Positions 25,145 to 33,339 of a DNA stretch of 64,000 nucleotides are shown here, piece by piece. A program made the position numbers and the translations under genes. Below the pieces are notes generated by a model that was not told the DNA's origin, made no database searches, and worked only from the letters and a program-made list of their open reading frames with translations. The first letter of the stretch is position 1. Every line of letters starts with the position of its first letter. The DNA comes from Sva-07 sp963828415 (GTDB lineage: Bacteria > Actinomycetota > Acidimicrobiia > Acidimicrobiales > Ilumatobacteraceae): assembly GCA_963828415.1 (NCBI GenBank), contig CAWHEI010000009.1, positions 124,001-188,000 of the forward strand, given 5' to 3'.

Positions 25145-26647
25145 ATGCCGGCAGGCAAGCCAAACATTCTCGTCATCTGGGGTGATGACATCGGGATCTC
25201 GAACCTGAGCTGCTACAGCGACGGCTTGATGGGGTACCGCACTCCCAACATCGACCGCATCGCCGACGAGGGCGTGCGCTTCACCGACTACTACGGCGAG
25301 CAGAGCTGCACCGCCGGCCGAGCGGCGTTCATCACCGGCCAGAACCCGTACCGCACCGGGCTCACCAAGGTCGGCTTCCCGGGCGCCGACATCGGCCTGC
25401 GAGCCCCCGATCCCACGATCGCCACTGCGCTCAAAGCGCAGGGCTACGCCACGGGCCAGTTCGGCAAGAACCACCTCGGCGACAAGGACGAGTTCCTGCC
25501 GACGATGCACGGTTTCGACGAGTTCTTCGGCAACCTCTACCACCTCAACGCCGAGGAGGAGCCCGAACAGGTCGACTACCCGACCGAGGAGGACTTCCCG
25601 AATTTCCGCAAGAACTTCGGGCCTCGCGGCGTGATCCACTCGTGGGCCAACGGCGATGGAACGCAGCGCATCGAGGACACCGGTCCCCTGACACGTGAGC
25701 GCATGAAGACCGTCGACGAGGAGATCCTCCCCGAGGCGTTGCGGTTCATGGGCGACGCCAAGGACAACGACACGCCGTTCTTCTTGTGGTTCAACACGAC
25801 GCACATGCACTTCCGGACCCACATCAAGGACGGCAGCCGTGGCAAGGCCGGGCGCTGGCAGTCCGAGTACCACGACGTGATGTGCGACCACGACGAACTC
25901 GTCGGCCAGATCCTCGACTACCTCGACGAGCAAGGCCTCGCCGAGGACACGATCGTGATGTACTCCACCGACAACGGCCCGCACCTCAACACGTGGCCCG
26001 ACGCCGGCATGACGCCGTTCCGCAACGAGAAGAACTCGAACTGGGAGGGCGCCTACCGCGTCCCTGCCGTGGTCCGCTGGCCCGGACGGATTCCGGCGGG
26101 GGAGATCCGCAACGGCATCGTCAGCCACAACGACTGGTTCGTGACATTCCTGGCCGCCGCCGGCGACCCCGACATCAAGGAAGAACTCCACGGCGGGCGC
26201 GAGATCGACGGCACCACCTACAAGGTCCACCTCGACGGCCACAACCAGCTCGACTACCTCACCGGCGCCACCGATCAGAGTCCGCGACAGCACTTCTTCT
26301 ACGTCTCGGACGACGGCGACCTCACTGCGTTGCGCTTCGACAACTGGAAGATCGTGTTCCTCGAGCAGCGCGCCACCGGCACATTGCAGGTGTGGGCCGA
26401 GCCATACACCGAGCTGCGCGTCCCGAAGATCTTCAATTTGCGCACCGACCCGTACGAGCGAGCCGACATCACGTCGAACACCTACTACGACTGGATGATC
26501 GACCGGGCCTACGTGCTCGTGCCCGCGCAGATGTATGTGGCGAACATGCTGTCCACGTTGGCCGAGTTCCCGCCCCGCCAGGAGCCCGCCAGCTTCAACA
26601 TCGACAAGGTGATGGAAAAGCTGCAGTCCGGCGTCTCCAGCGCGTGA
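25145..26647 (+). CDS. Type I sulfatase (arylsulfatase-like)
   Basis: 500 residues. N-terminal metal-binding DD in IWGDDIG and the formylglycine site C55-T-A-G-R59 (C-x-A-x-R variant of the CxPxR sulfatase signature) followed by AAFITGQNPYRTG; STDNGPH near residue 280 supplies further metal ligands. No signal peptide is seen, so it is probably cytoplasmic. It needs oxidation of C55 to formylglycine, and the gene for the required enzyme follows with a GTGA overlap. A ribosome site CAGGAG lies before ATG 25145. The sulfate ester substrate is unknown. Confidence 0.9.
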   Translation: MPAGKPNILVIWGDDIGISNLSCYSDGLMGYRTPNIDRIADEGVRFTDYYGEQSCTAGRAAFITGQNPYRTGLTKVGFPGADIGLRAPDPTIATALKAQGYATGQFGKNHLGDKDEFLPTMHGFDEFFGNLYHLNAEEEPEQVDYPTEEDFPNFRKNFGPRGVIHSWANGDGTQRIEDTGPLTRERMKTVDEEILPEALRFMGDAKDNDTPFFLWFNTTHMHFRTHIKDGSRGKAGRWQSEYHDVMCDHDELVGQILDYLDEQGLAEDTIVMYSTDNGPHLNTWPDAGMTPFRNEKNSNWEGAYRVPAVVRWPGRIPAGEIRNGIVSHNDWFVTFLAAAGDPDIKEELHGGREIDGTTYKVHLDGHNQLDYLTGATDQSPRQHFFYVSDDGDLTALRFDNWKIVFLEQRATGTLQVWAEPYTELRVPKIFNLRTDPYERADITSNTYYDWMIDRAYVLVPAQMYVANMLSTLAEFPPRQEPASFNIDKVMEKLQSGVSSA

Positions 26648-27558
26648 TCGAGATCCCGGCGGGCACGTTCCGCATGGGGTCCGACGACCACTATCCGGAG
26701 GAGGCGCCGACGCATCACGTGCGCGTCGACGCCTTCTCGATCAGTTCCACCACCGTCACCAATGAACGGTTCGCGGCGTTCGTCGACGCCACGGGCTACG
26801 TGACCGTCGCCGAGCGTCCACTGGATCCGGCCGACTACCCGGGGGCGCCTCCGGAGAATCTGGTGGCAGGGTCGCTCGTGTTCACGATGACACCCGGCCC
26901 GGTCGATCTGCGCCACCTGAGCCAGTGGTGGACGTGGACGCCTGGTGCGTCGTGGCGTCGACCCGAAGGGCCGCGTTCGACGATCGCGAACCGGAGTGAC
27001 CACCCCGTGGTGCACGTGGCGTACGAAGACGCCGAGGCCTACTGCGCCTGGGCGGGGGAGGAGCTGCCGACCGAAGCCCAGTGGGAGTACGCGGCCAGGG
27101 GCGGCATCGACGGCCACGCGTTCACCTGGGGCGACGAGGCCGTCCCCGACGGCCGGTACCTCGCCAATTTCTGGCAGGGCGACTTCCCGTGGCGCAACAG
27201 CGAAGCGGACGGCTTCACCGGCACGGCGCCCGTCGGATCGTTCCCACCGAATGGCTTCGGGCTCTTCGACATGGCCGGCAACGTCTGGGAGTGGACGACC
27301 GATTGGTACTCCGACGCGCATCCGGCCGATGTCGACAAGCCGTGCTGCGTTCCGACGAATCCTCGTGGCCCGGACGTCGAGGCGAGCTTCGATCCGCACC
27401 AACCTCAGTTCCGCATCCCTCGCAAGGTGATCAAGGGCGGGTCCTTCCTCTGTGCCGACAACTACTGTCAGCGCTACCGACCTGCCGCTCGGCGCCCACA
27501 GATGATCGACACCGGGATGAGCCACATCGGTTTTCGGACGATCCGCACGAGGAGTTGA
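26644..27558 (+). CDS. Formylglycine-generating enzyme (sulfatase-modifying factor)
   Basis: 304 residues from GTG 26644, which overlaps the sulfatase stop as GTGA. Early PAGTFRMGSDD, middle LPTEAQWEYAARGG and GLFDMAGNVWEW, and late GGSFLCADNYCQRYR identify the FGE-sulfatase domain. C270 and C275 have the spacing of the paired copper-binding cysteines of aerobic FGE, so the enzyme should oxidise the sulfatase cysteine with O2. Coupled translation suggests it serves mainly the upstream sulfatase. Full length for the family. Confidence 0.92.
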   Translation: MIEIPAGTFRMGSDDHYPEEAPTHHVRVDAFSISSTTVTNERFAAFVDATGYVTVAERPLDPADYPGAPPENLVAGSLVFTMTPGPVDLRHLSQWWTWTPGASWRRPEGPRSTIANRSDHPVVHVAYEDAEAYCAWAGEELPTEAQWEYAARGGIDGHAFTWGDEAVPDGRYLANFWQGDFPWRNSEADGFTGTAPVGSFPPNGFGLFDMAGNVWEWTTDWYSDAHPADVDKPCCVPTNPRGPDVEASFDPHQPQFRIPRKVIKGGSFLCADNYCQRYRPAARRPQMIDTGMSHIGFRTIRTRS

Positions 27559-27560
27559 CC

Positions 27561-28505
27561 ATGACCGCCGATCCCTTGAGGTCCGATTTCCTGCCGTCGT
27601 GGAACGCCGGGGCCACGAAGCAGGCGATCGTGGACTTCCTCGCCGCCGCACGCGAGGTGCCGGTCGCGGATCGGGTCGCCGTGCTCGACAACGACGGCAC
27701 CCTGTGGTGCGAGAAGCCGAACTACCCGCAGCTCGAGTTCCTGCTCGGCGAGCTCGCCCGAGCCGTCGGTGACGACCCGTCGCTCGCAGCGCGCGAGGAG
27801 TACCGCGCCCTGATCGAGGGCGACACCGCTGCGCAGTCCGAGCTCGGGCTCGAACGGATCGCGCTGGCGCTGATCGAGCTGTGCGCCGGGATCTCGCCGG
27901 ACGAGTTCGATGCGAGCGTGCGAGCCTTCTTCGCGAGGGCTCGCCATCGCGATCGTGGCGGGCCGCTGTCGGACATCAGATACCAGCCGATGCTCGAGGT
28001 GCTCGACGAACTTCGTCGCGCCGAGTTCGACGTGTTCATCGTTACGGGTGGGGGCACCGAGTTCGTGCGGGCGATCGGCATCGAGTTCTACGGCGTCGCA
28101 CCTGACAGGGTGCTGGGAACGCAGGCGAGCTACGACTTCGTGCGCGACACTGACGGTCGCGCCGGGCTGATTCGCAACGCCGACCTCGTCGCCGCCGACG
28201 CGAACGAGGGGGCCGCCAAGGCGATCAACATTCAACGAGCGCTCGGGCGGCGCCCGATCTTCGCGGCGGGGAACTCGCCTGGCGACGGCGAGATGCTCGA
28301 CTATGCCATGGCCGCCGATGGTCCGACGCTGGCGTTGCTGGTCGACCACGACGACGCGGAGCGTGAGTACGCGTACGAGGGTGAGGCGGCCACGTTCGAA
28401 ACGACGGGGTCGTTCCTCGAGGTCGCCACTGCCCATGGCTGGACCGTTGCGAGCATCCGCAACGACTGGGCGACCGTCTTCGCGTCGGGTCGTCCCGGCC
28501 GGTGA
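27561..28505 (+). CDS. HAD-superfamily hydrolase (phosphatase-like)
   Basis: 314 residues from ATG 27561, 2 bases after the FGE stop, with a GGAG ribosome site. Motif I is VLDNDGTLW (D43 nucleophile, D45), motif II is in IVTGGG and motif IV-like residues in AAGNSPGDGEM, so all catalytic elements are present. The large helical cap (about 60-150) fits phosphoserine-phosphatase-like members. As third gene of the sulfatase operon it could act on the desulfated product or on a phosphorylated intermediate; this is inference. Confidence 0.85.
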   Translation: MTADPLRSDFLPSWNAGATKQAIVDFLAAAREVPVADRVAVLDNDGTLWCEKPNYPQLEFLLGELARAVGDDPSLAAREEYRALIEGDTAAQSELGLERIALALIELCAGISPDEFDASVRAFFARARHRDRGGPLSDIRYQPMLEVLDELRRAEFDVFIVTGGGTEFVRAIGIEFYGVAPDRVLGTQASYDFVRDTDGRAGLIRNADLVAADANEGAAKAINIQRALGRRPIFAAGNSPGDGEMLDYAMAADGPTLALLVDHDDAEREYAYEGEAATFETTGSFLEVATAHGWTVASIRNDWATVFASGRPGR

Positions 28506-28597
28506 GGTGACTGCTGGCCATCGCTGCACGGCCTCGTCGACGAACCCGCCGTCGACTTCGTCCCGGTCAGCGCCGGCATCTGAGGCCGGACGCGACA

Positions 28598-28637
28598 ACG
28601 GCGTCACGTCAGGTCGATCGACCTGACGTGACGCCGT
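28598..28637. terminator. Perfect 40-base palindrome between convergent genes
   Basis: Two 20-base arms with no loop (ACGGCGTCACGTCAGGTCGA and its complement), centred at 28617/28618, between the HAD stop (28505) and the SHOCT protein stop (28657). Likely a two-way terminator; an operator is possible because DNA with no loop also suits a dimeric binding protein. Confidence 0.75.
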
Positions 28638-28656
28638 CGTAACGGGGTGTTCGTGT

Positions 28657-29055
28657 TCAGCCGACGACTTTGGCCTTGGCGGCCGCGTACTCGGCGTCGT
28701 CGAGCTTGCCCTGGCTGTGGAGGTCGGCCAGCTTTGCGAGTTCGTCGGCCGCGCTACCGCCACCACCGGCGGTGGAGCGGATGTAGTCGTCCATCGCCGC
28801 CTGCTGTGCCTGTGCGGCCTTCATCTGGCGCTCGCCCATCTTGCCGCCGCGGACGATCAGGTAGATGAAGATGCCGAGGAACGGCAGGAAGATGATGAAG
28901 ATCGACCAGATCGCCTTCGCCCCGCCGCCCATGTCGTCGCTGCGGATGATGTCTCCGAAGATCGAGAAGATCAGCATGATCCACACGAAGAACAGGAAGA
29001 ACCAGAGGATCGACCAGAAGACCTGGCCGGTTCCGAATTCAGCTGCAAGTTGCAA
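28657..29055 (-). CDS. Membrane protein with PLDc_N-type helices and SHOCT domain
   Basis: 132 residues from TTG 29055, chosen because GAAAGG lies at ribosome-site distance and the upstream extension is not protein-like. Two hydrophobic helices (LWFFLFFVWIMLIFSIFG and IFIIFLPFLGIFIYLIV) form a PLDc_N-like hairpin, followed by a basic, Gln/Ala-rich linker and a C-terminal SHOCT motif (LADLHSQGKLDDAEYAAAKAKV). SHOCT segments are short oligomerisation motifs found at protein ends. Function is unknown; a paralogue remnant lies at 32626-32931. Confidence 0.78.
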   Translation of the reverse strand: MQLAAEFGTGQVFWSILWFFLFFVWIMLIFSIFGDIIRSDDMGGGAKAIWSIFIIFLPFLGIFIYLIVRGGKMGERQMKAAQAQQAAMDDYIRSTAGGGGSAADELAKLADLHSQGKLDDAEYAAAKAKVVG

Positions 29056-29221
29056 GGTATTGCCTTTCGTTCGGTCGGTGCGTTCGTGCTCCGAGCGCCA
29101 CAAGCATCGCCCTCGCGGGACGGGAAATCAACCTCTGTCGTAGTTCACGCCGTTTCACCTGAGTGAGCTAACGTTCCGACCGCTTCATTCACCCTCTTTC
29201 TGCCGTCCCCTGGAGGCACAC

Positions 29222-29656
29222 ATGACCCTCGGCCCCATCGAAGTACTCGTCGTCAGTTTCCCCGGCAACGAGTTCAACGGCGAGATCATCCCCGAGCTCG
29301 AACGGCTCGTCGGCAACGACACGATCAGCATCATCGACGGTGTGCTCGTTCGCAAGGACGCCGACGGCGAGGTGACGTTCACCGAGTTCGAAGAGCTCGG
29401 CGGCAATGCCGACGCCGAGCGGCTGGCGAACGTGATGGACCAGCTCGAATCGCTGATCTCCGACGAGGACATCGAGGAGCTGGCCGCCGGCCTCGAGCCG
29501 AACAGCTCCGAAGCCATCCTCGTGTTCGAACACACCTGGGCCAAGCCGCTGCGCGATGCGATCGTCGACTGTGGCGGCGTGCTCGCCGACAACTTCCGTG
29601 TGCCCGGCATCGTCGTCGACGAGTTGCTCGATGCGCTCGCCGAGCTCGACGACTGA
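29222..29656 (+). CDS. DUF6325 family protein
   Basis: 144 residues with ribosome site GGAGG before ATG 29222. It matches DUF6325: MTLGPIEVLVVSFPGNEFNGEI at the start and an acidic helical middle, ending in FRVPGIVVDELLDAL. Soluble and acidic. In actinobacteria such genes often sit beside SHOCT-domain genes, as here on both sides. A possible -10 box TAACGT is at 29169-29174. No reaction is known. Confidence 0.82.
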   Translation: MTLGPIEVLVVSFPGNEFNGEIIPELERLVGNDTISIIDGVLVRKDADGEVTFTEFEELGGNADAERLANVMDQLESLISDEDIEELAAGLEPNSSEAILVFEHTWAKPLRDAIVDCGGVLADNFRVPGIVVDELLDALAELDD

Positions 29657-29689
29657 CCCCGGCATCCGCCAGTTCATTTCACCGATCAC

Positions 29690-29719
29690 ACTCACCCTCA
29701 CACTCACCCTCACACTCAC
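29690..29719 (+). repeat. Short tandem repeat, 12-base unit
   Basis: About two and a half copies of a CTCACCCTCACA-like unit directly before the ribosome site of the next gene. Being almost free of G, it would leave the leader unstructured, and its copy number could vary by slippage. Confidence 0.7.
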
Positions 29720-29733
29720 CAAGGAGAATCATC

Positions 29734-30093
29734 ATGCGACGTCGTATGGGACGCCCAGGACTCGTCGGAACGATGGCTCGCACTGCCGTTGTCGCCGGTA
29801 CCGCAACCGCTGTTGTCGGTCACTCGCAGAACAAGCAGGCAGCCAAGCAGCAGGCCGCTGCCGATGCGCAGATGCAGGATCAGCAGATGGCGGACATGCA
29901 GGCACAGATGGACGCCATGCAAGCGCAGCAGGCGCAGCAAGCTGCTCCGCCGCCGCCACCACCGGCGCCCGCTGCGGCTCCGGCCGCCGCTCCGGATCTC
30001 ATGGGTGAGCTGACCAAGCTCGCCGACCTCAAGGCCGCCGGCGTGCTGAGCGACGAGGAATTCGCCGCCGCCAAGGCCAAGCTGCTCGCCTGA
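29734..30093 (+). CDS. SHOCT-domain protein with Gln/Met-rich coiled coil
   Basis: 119 residues with ribosome site AAGGAGAA. A basic start and a weakly hydrophobic segment (about 12-30) are followed by a Gln/Ala/Met-rich coiled coil (about 33-68), a run of prolines, and a C-terminal SHOCT motif (LADLKAAGVLSDEEFAAAKAKLL). It is co-directional with DUF6325 and followed 7 bases later by a membrane-protein gene, so it belongs to an operon. Function unknown. Confidence 0.78.
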   Translation: MRRRMGRPGLVGTMARTAVVAGTATAVVGHSQNKQAAKQQAAADAQMQDQQMADMQAQMDAMQAQQAQQAAPPPPPPAPAAAPAAAPDLMGELTKLADLKAAGVLSDEEFAAAKAKLLA

Positions 30094-30100
30094 TCCCCTG

Positions 30101-31303
30101 ATGAGCGACGCGCCGGGCGAGACCGCAACGGCCGAGACCGTCACGGCCGAGGCGGACGTCTCGACCCGGGAGGCCGGTCGCAGCGCCGGCCCCGGTTGGG
30201 CCATCTGGCTGTTGATCGTGCTGGCCACGATCGTCGGCATGGCCGCGACGCTCAACGGCTGGGTCAGCCGACAAGCGCTCGACACCGATCAATGGGTGTC
30301 GGCCACCGACGAGATGTTGGCCGACGACGACATCCGTGGGGCGCTGTCGATCTACCTCACCTCCGAGCTGTTCACCCGCGTCGACGTCGCGGGTGAACTC
30401 GAAGCGTTGCTTCCCGGTCAGACCTCGCAGCTTGCCGGACCGCTGGCGGCAACACTGGAGTCCAACGCCGTCGGCCTCGTCGACCAACTGCTCGCCAGCG
30501 ATCGGTTCGGGGCACTGTGGGAGCGCATCAACCGAACAGCCCACACCGCGTTCGTCGTTGTCGCCAACGGTGACGACGTCGGTCCGCTGTCGACCTCGGG
30601 TGGAGCGTTCGTCGTCGATCTGCGCGAGATGCTCGTCGAGTTGGCTGACCGACTCGGTCTGCCCGGTGCCGCAGTCGACCGCATCCCGGAGGATGCCGGC
30701 CAACTCGTGGTGTTCGAGTCCGAACAGGTCGATGCACTCCAACAGTTGGTGCAGGTCGTCGACCTGATGAGCATCTACCTCTTCGTCCTCGTCGTCCTGC
30801 TCTACGCCGCTGCCGTCTTCTGGGCTCGTGACCGCCGCGTGACCCTGCGCAATGTGGGCACAGCGATCGTCGTGGGCAGCCTGTTGCTGCTCGTCGCGCA
30901 ACGGATCACGATCAACGTCAGCGTCGACGAACTCGCCCGAGCCGAGAACGGTCGTGCAGCGGTCGAATCGCTCGTGAGCATCGCAACGGGGCTGTTGAAC
31001 GAACTGGCGTGGGCGTGGCTCGCCATCGGTGTCGTCACCGTGGTCTACGCCGTGCTGATCGGACCCTCGAGAGCGGCGGTCGCCGTCCGTCGCCTGATCA
31101 CCCCGGTGATGATCAACCCCGTCGGAGCGTGGGCGCTCGCCATCGGTGTGCTCGGGCTCTACCTGCTGCTCGCACCGGGTATCACGGTCGACCGCTGGCT
31201 TCCGGCACTGGTACTCATCGCGTTGTTCGTCACTGCGGTCGAGCTGCTGCGACGTCAGATCGGTCGCGAACACGCCGCCGAGTCTGCATCCGTCGAGTCG
31301 TAG
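30101..31303 (+). CDS. Polytopic membrane protein of unknown function
   Basis: 400 residues. One hydrophobic helix near residues 30-52, a large extracytoplasmic segment of about 160 residues, then four helices in the C-terminal half. I do not recognise a family beyond the general layout seen in actinobacterial membrane proteins with a large outside loop. It lies 7 bases after the SHOCT gene and 12 bases before the antiporter gene, so the three are probably transcribed together. Confidence 0.7.
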   Translation: MSDAPGETATAETVTAEADVSTREAGRSAGPGWAIWLLIVLATIVGMAATLNGWVSRQALDTDQWVSATDEMLADDDIRGALSIYLTSELFTRVDVAGELEALLPGQTSQLAGPLAATLESNAVGLVDQLLASDRFGALWERINRTAHTAFVVVANGDDVGPLSTSGGAFVVDLREMLVELADRLGLPGAAVDRIPEDAGQLVVFESEQVDALQQLVQVVDLMSIYLFVLVVLLYAAAVFWARDRRVTLRNVGTAIVVGSLLLLVAQRITINVSVDELARAENGRAAVESLVSIATGLLNELAWAWLAIGVVTVVYAVLIGPSRAAVAVRRLITPVMINPVGAWALAIGVLGLYLLLAPGITVDRWLPALVLIALFVTAVELLRRQIGREHAAESASVES

Positions 31304-31315
31304 ACAGGCCCACTG

Positions 31316-32629
31316 ATGGCACTGGTGTCCGCGATCATCGCGACGGCATTCGTTGCGTTTGCCGTCGTCTCGCGGCGGCTCAGCCGTTCCGTCCTCACGG
31401 GGACCATGTTGTTCACCGCACTCGGCGTCGCGCTCGGCCCCGAAGTGCTCGATCTGGTCAACTACTCGGGGCTCGTCGAACGCTTCGAGCTGCTCAGCTT
31501 GGTGCTGACGGGAACGTTGGTGATCGTGCTGTTCACCGATGCGAGCGCGATCAACTCGTCGAACTGGCGCGACGACATCCTTCCTGCACGCCTGCTCGGC
31601 ATCGGCTTGCCCCTCGCCATCGGACTCGGATGGCTGTTGGCCGCTGTGTTGTTGGGCACGCTCGAGATCTGGGAGGCGGCGGTGCTCGGCACGATGTTGG
31701 CGCCCACCGACGCCGCACTCGGCAAGGCTGTGGTGTCCAACGAACGCGTGCCGATCCGGATACGACAGGCGCTCAACATCGAGAGCGGCCTGAACGACGG
31801 CATCTCGTTGCCGCTGTTCCTGGTCTTCCTCGAAACGGCGCTCGTCGCCGAGGAGTCGTTGGCGATCAGCGACATCTTCGTCACGCTGCTCGAACAGGTC
31901 GGCATTGCTCTCGTCGTCGGCATCGCTGTCGGCTGGATCGGAGCGATCGCGATCAGGTGGGGACGCTCCAGCGGGGCGGCGCTCGGCTACTGGCTCGAGA
32001 TCGCTCTGGTCGCCCTCGCGGTGGGGGCGTACGCGATCGCCACGCCGATGGGTGGGTCCGGTTTCATTGCGGCGTGGGTCGCCGGGTACGTGTTCGGCAC
32101 CCGGTACGTGTCAGTCGCCGACGACCCATTGCCCGAATTCGCGGAAGCATTCGGTGACCTGCTCACGATGGCGAGCTTCTTCGTGTTCGGGATCTTCCTC
32201 GGCCCGGTGCTCGTCGAGCTCACGTGGGAGGTCGTGTTGTACGGCGTGCTCAGCCTGGCTGCGGTGCGAATGATCGCCGTTGCGCTGGCACTGGTCGGTT
32301 CGAAGATGCGGTGGCAGTCGGTGCTGTACATCGGGTGGTTCGGTCCGCGCGGACTGGCCACGATCATCCTGACGATCGAAGTCATCGACGAGAGCACGCT
32401 CGACGGCGCATCGACGATCGCCGACGCTGCGCTGTTCACCGTGGCGTTGAGTGTGCTCTTGCACGGCGTCACCGCCTGGTGGGGGTCGAACACCTACGCC
32501 GACTATGTCGAGTCGCATCCGAAGCGGACCGATCTCGCCGAGGGGCTCGAGCCGCGGAGCAAGGTGCGTGTCCCCTTCCGCGCCCGCCATCAGCCGCAGG
32601 GCCGTCAGGAGTCGCTGGGCAAGAGCTAG
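31316..32629 (+). CDS. CPA1-family sodium/proton antiporter
   Basis: 437 residues with about twelve helices. The CPA1 signature NIESGLNDG is present, with LAPTDAALGKAV before it (the TD pair of the unwound helices) and RGLATIILTIEV later. It exchanges Na+ or K+ for H+ across the membrane and so controls internal pH and ion content. The C-terminal ~30 residues are polar and short, without a regulatory domain. Its stop overlaps the stop codon of the SHOCT remnant on the other strand. Confidence 0.9.
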   Translation: MALVSAIIATAFVAFAVVSRRLSRSVLTGTMLFTALGVALGPEVLDLVNYSGLVERFELLSLVLTGTLVIVLFTDASAINSSNWRDDILPARLLGIGLPLAIGLGWLLAAVLLGTLEIWEAAVLGTMLAPTDAALGKAVVSNERVPIRIRQALNIESGLNDGISLPLFLVFLETALVAEESLAISDIFVTLLEQVGIALVVGIAVGWIGAIAIRWGRSSGAALGYWLEIALVALAVGAYAIATPMGGSGFIAAWVAGYVFGTRYVSVADDPLPEFAEAFGDLLTMASFFVFGIFLGPVLVELTWEVVLYGVLSLAAVRMIAVALALVGSKMRWQSVLYIGWFGPRGLATIILTIEVIDESTLDGASTIADAALFTVALSVLLHGVTAWWGSNTYADYVESHPKRTDLAEGLEPRSKVRVPFRARHQPQGRQESLGKS

Positions 32630-32931
32630 CCGATGACCTTCGCTTTCGCCGCTGCGTAGTCGGCGTCGCGCTTGGTCAGGAAGATCGACCGGCGTGTCTC
32701 ACCGCCGCCCGATGCTCCATTCGGCGGCGAGCAGCATGGCGATCAGTTCCTCACCACGAACGTCGGCGACGCCGCGGAGCCGAGCAGGATCGACACGAGG
32801 ATGCCGATCGGCAGCGTGCCCCAGTACCCGAGGGCCAGGCCGACGTTGCCGAGGAAGAGCATCAGGAGCCACGTGGCCGGGAAGGTGGCGATGAGGAAGA
32901 CGATGAGGAGTGAGAGCAGGCCTTTGATCAT
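32626..32931 (-). pseudogene. Broken small membrane/SHOCT protein gene
   Basis: On the minus strand ATG 32931 opens a two-helix membrane segment (MIKGLLSLLIVFLIATFP, then LPIGILVSILLG) that stops at 32743. The C-terminal half of a SHOCT motif (FLTKRDADYAAAKAKVIG, stop at 32626) continues in a different frame. At least one frame change separates the halves, so the gene looks like a decayed paralogue of 28657-29055. It lies on the opposite strand to the antiporter. The rest of the 394-base gap (32630-33023) holds only the GlsB gene promoter. Confidence 0.6.
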
Positions 32932-33011
32932 GAGGTCCCCGTTTCTTGCGATGTGACCGTGCGAGGTGACCGCCGTTCTGGCGGTCCCGGTGCCGAAGTT
33001 AGCGACTGCGA

Positions 33012-33017
33012 TAACGT
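33012..33017 (+). promoter_or_regulatory. -10 box (TAACGT) for GlsB-like gene
   Basis: TAACGT ends 6 bases before GTG 33024, a leaderless arrangement. Confidence 0.45.
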
Positions 33018-33023
33018 GGCCGC

Positions 33024-33332
33024 GTGCTCATCTTTGGAATCATCGGTTTCGGCGCTCTCGTGGGCTGGCTCGCCCAGTTCATCCTCGGTCGGGCGGCCTA
33101 CACCACCGACTGGGGCATGGCGTTGGTCGCTGGTATCGGCGGTTCGTTCGTCGGTGGACTGCTCGCCAGTCTGCTCGCCGGCGATGGCCTGGCCTTCAAG
33201 CCGAGCGGCGTCATCGGGTCGATCGTCGGCGCGTTGATCATCACCGCGATCTGGCAGTTCTACGCCAACAAGAAGCGCACGGAAGCCCGCGAGGCCGAGA
33301 AGAAGGCCGCTCGCTCGGGCCGTCACCACTGA
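33024..33332 (+). CDS. GlsB/YeaQ/YmgE family stress membrane protein
   Basis: 102 residues from GTG 33024. Three Gly-rich helices with the family pattern IIGFGALVGWLAQFILG, GIGGSFVGGLL and GVIGSIVGALIITAIW, then a basic cytoplasmic tail. Members were called transglycosylase-associated proteins; they are small membrane proteins linked to envelope or acid stress. It closes the local cluster of small stress proteins and is followed 7 bases later by an amidohydrolase gene. Confidence 0.87.
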   Translation: MLIFGIIGFGALVGWLAQFILGRAAYTTDWGMALVAGIGGSFVGGLLASLLAGDGLAFKPSGVIGSIVGALIITAIWQFYANKKRTEAREAEKKAARSGRHH

Positions 33333-33339
33333 GGCGCGG

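Noticed and set aside
32672..32956. Plus-strand small frames between antiporter and GlsB
   Set aside because: No start signals or recognisable features; the minus strand holds a clear remnant of a SHOCT membrane protein.
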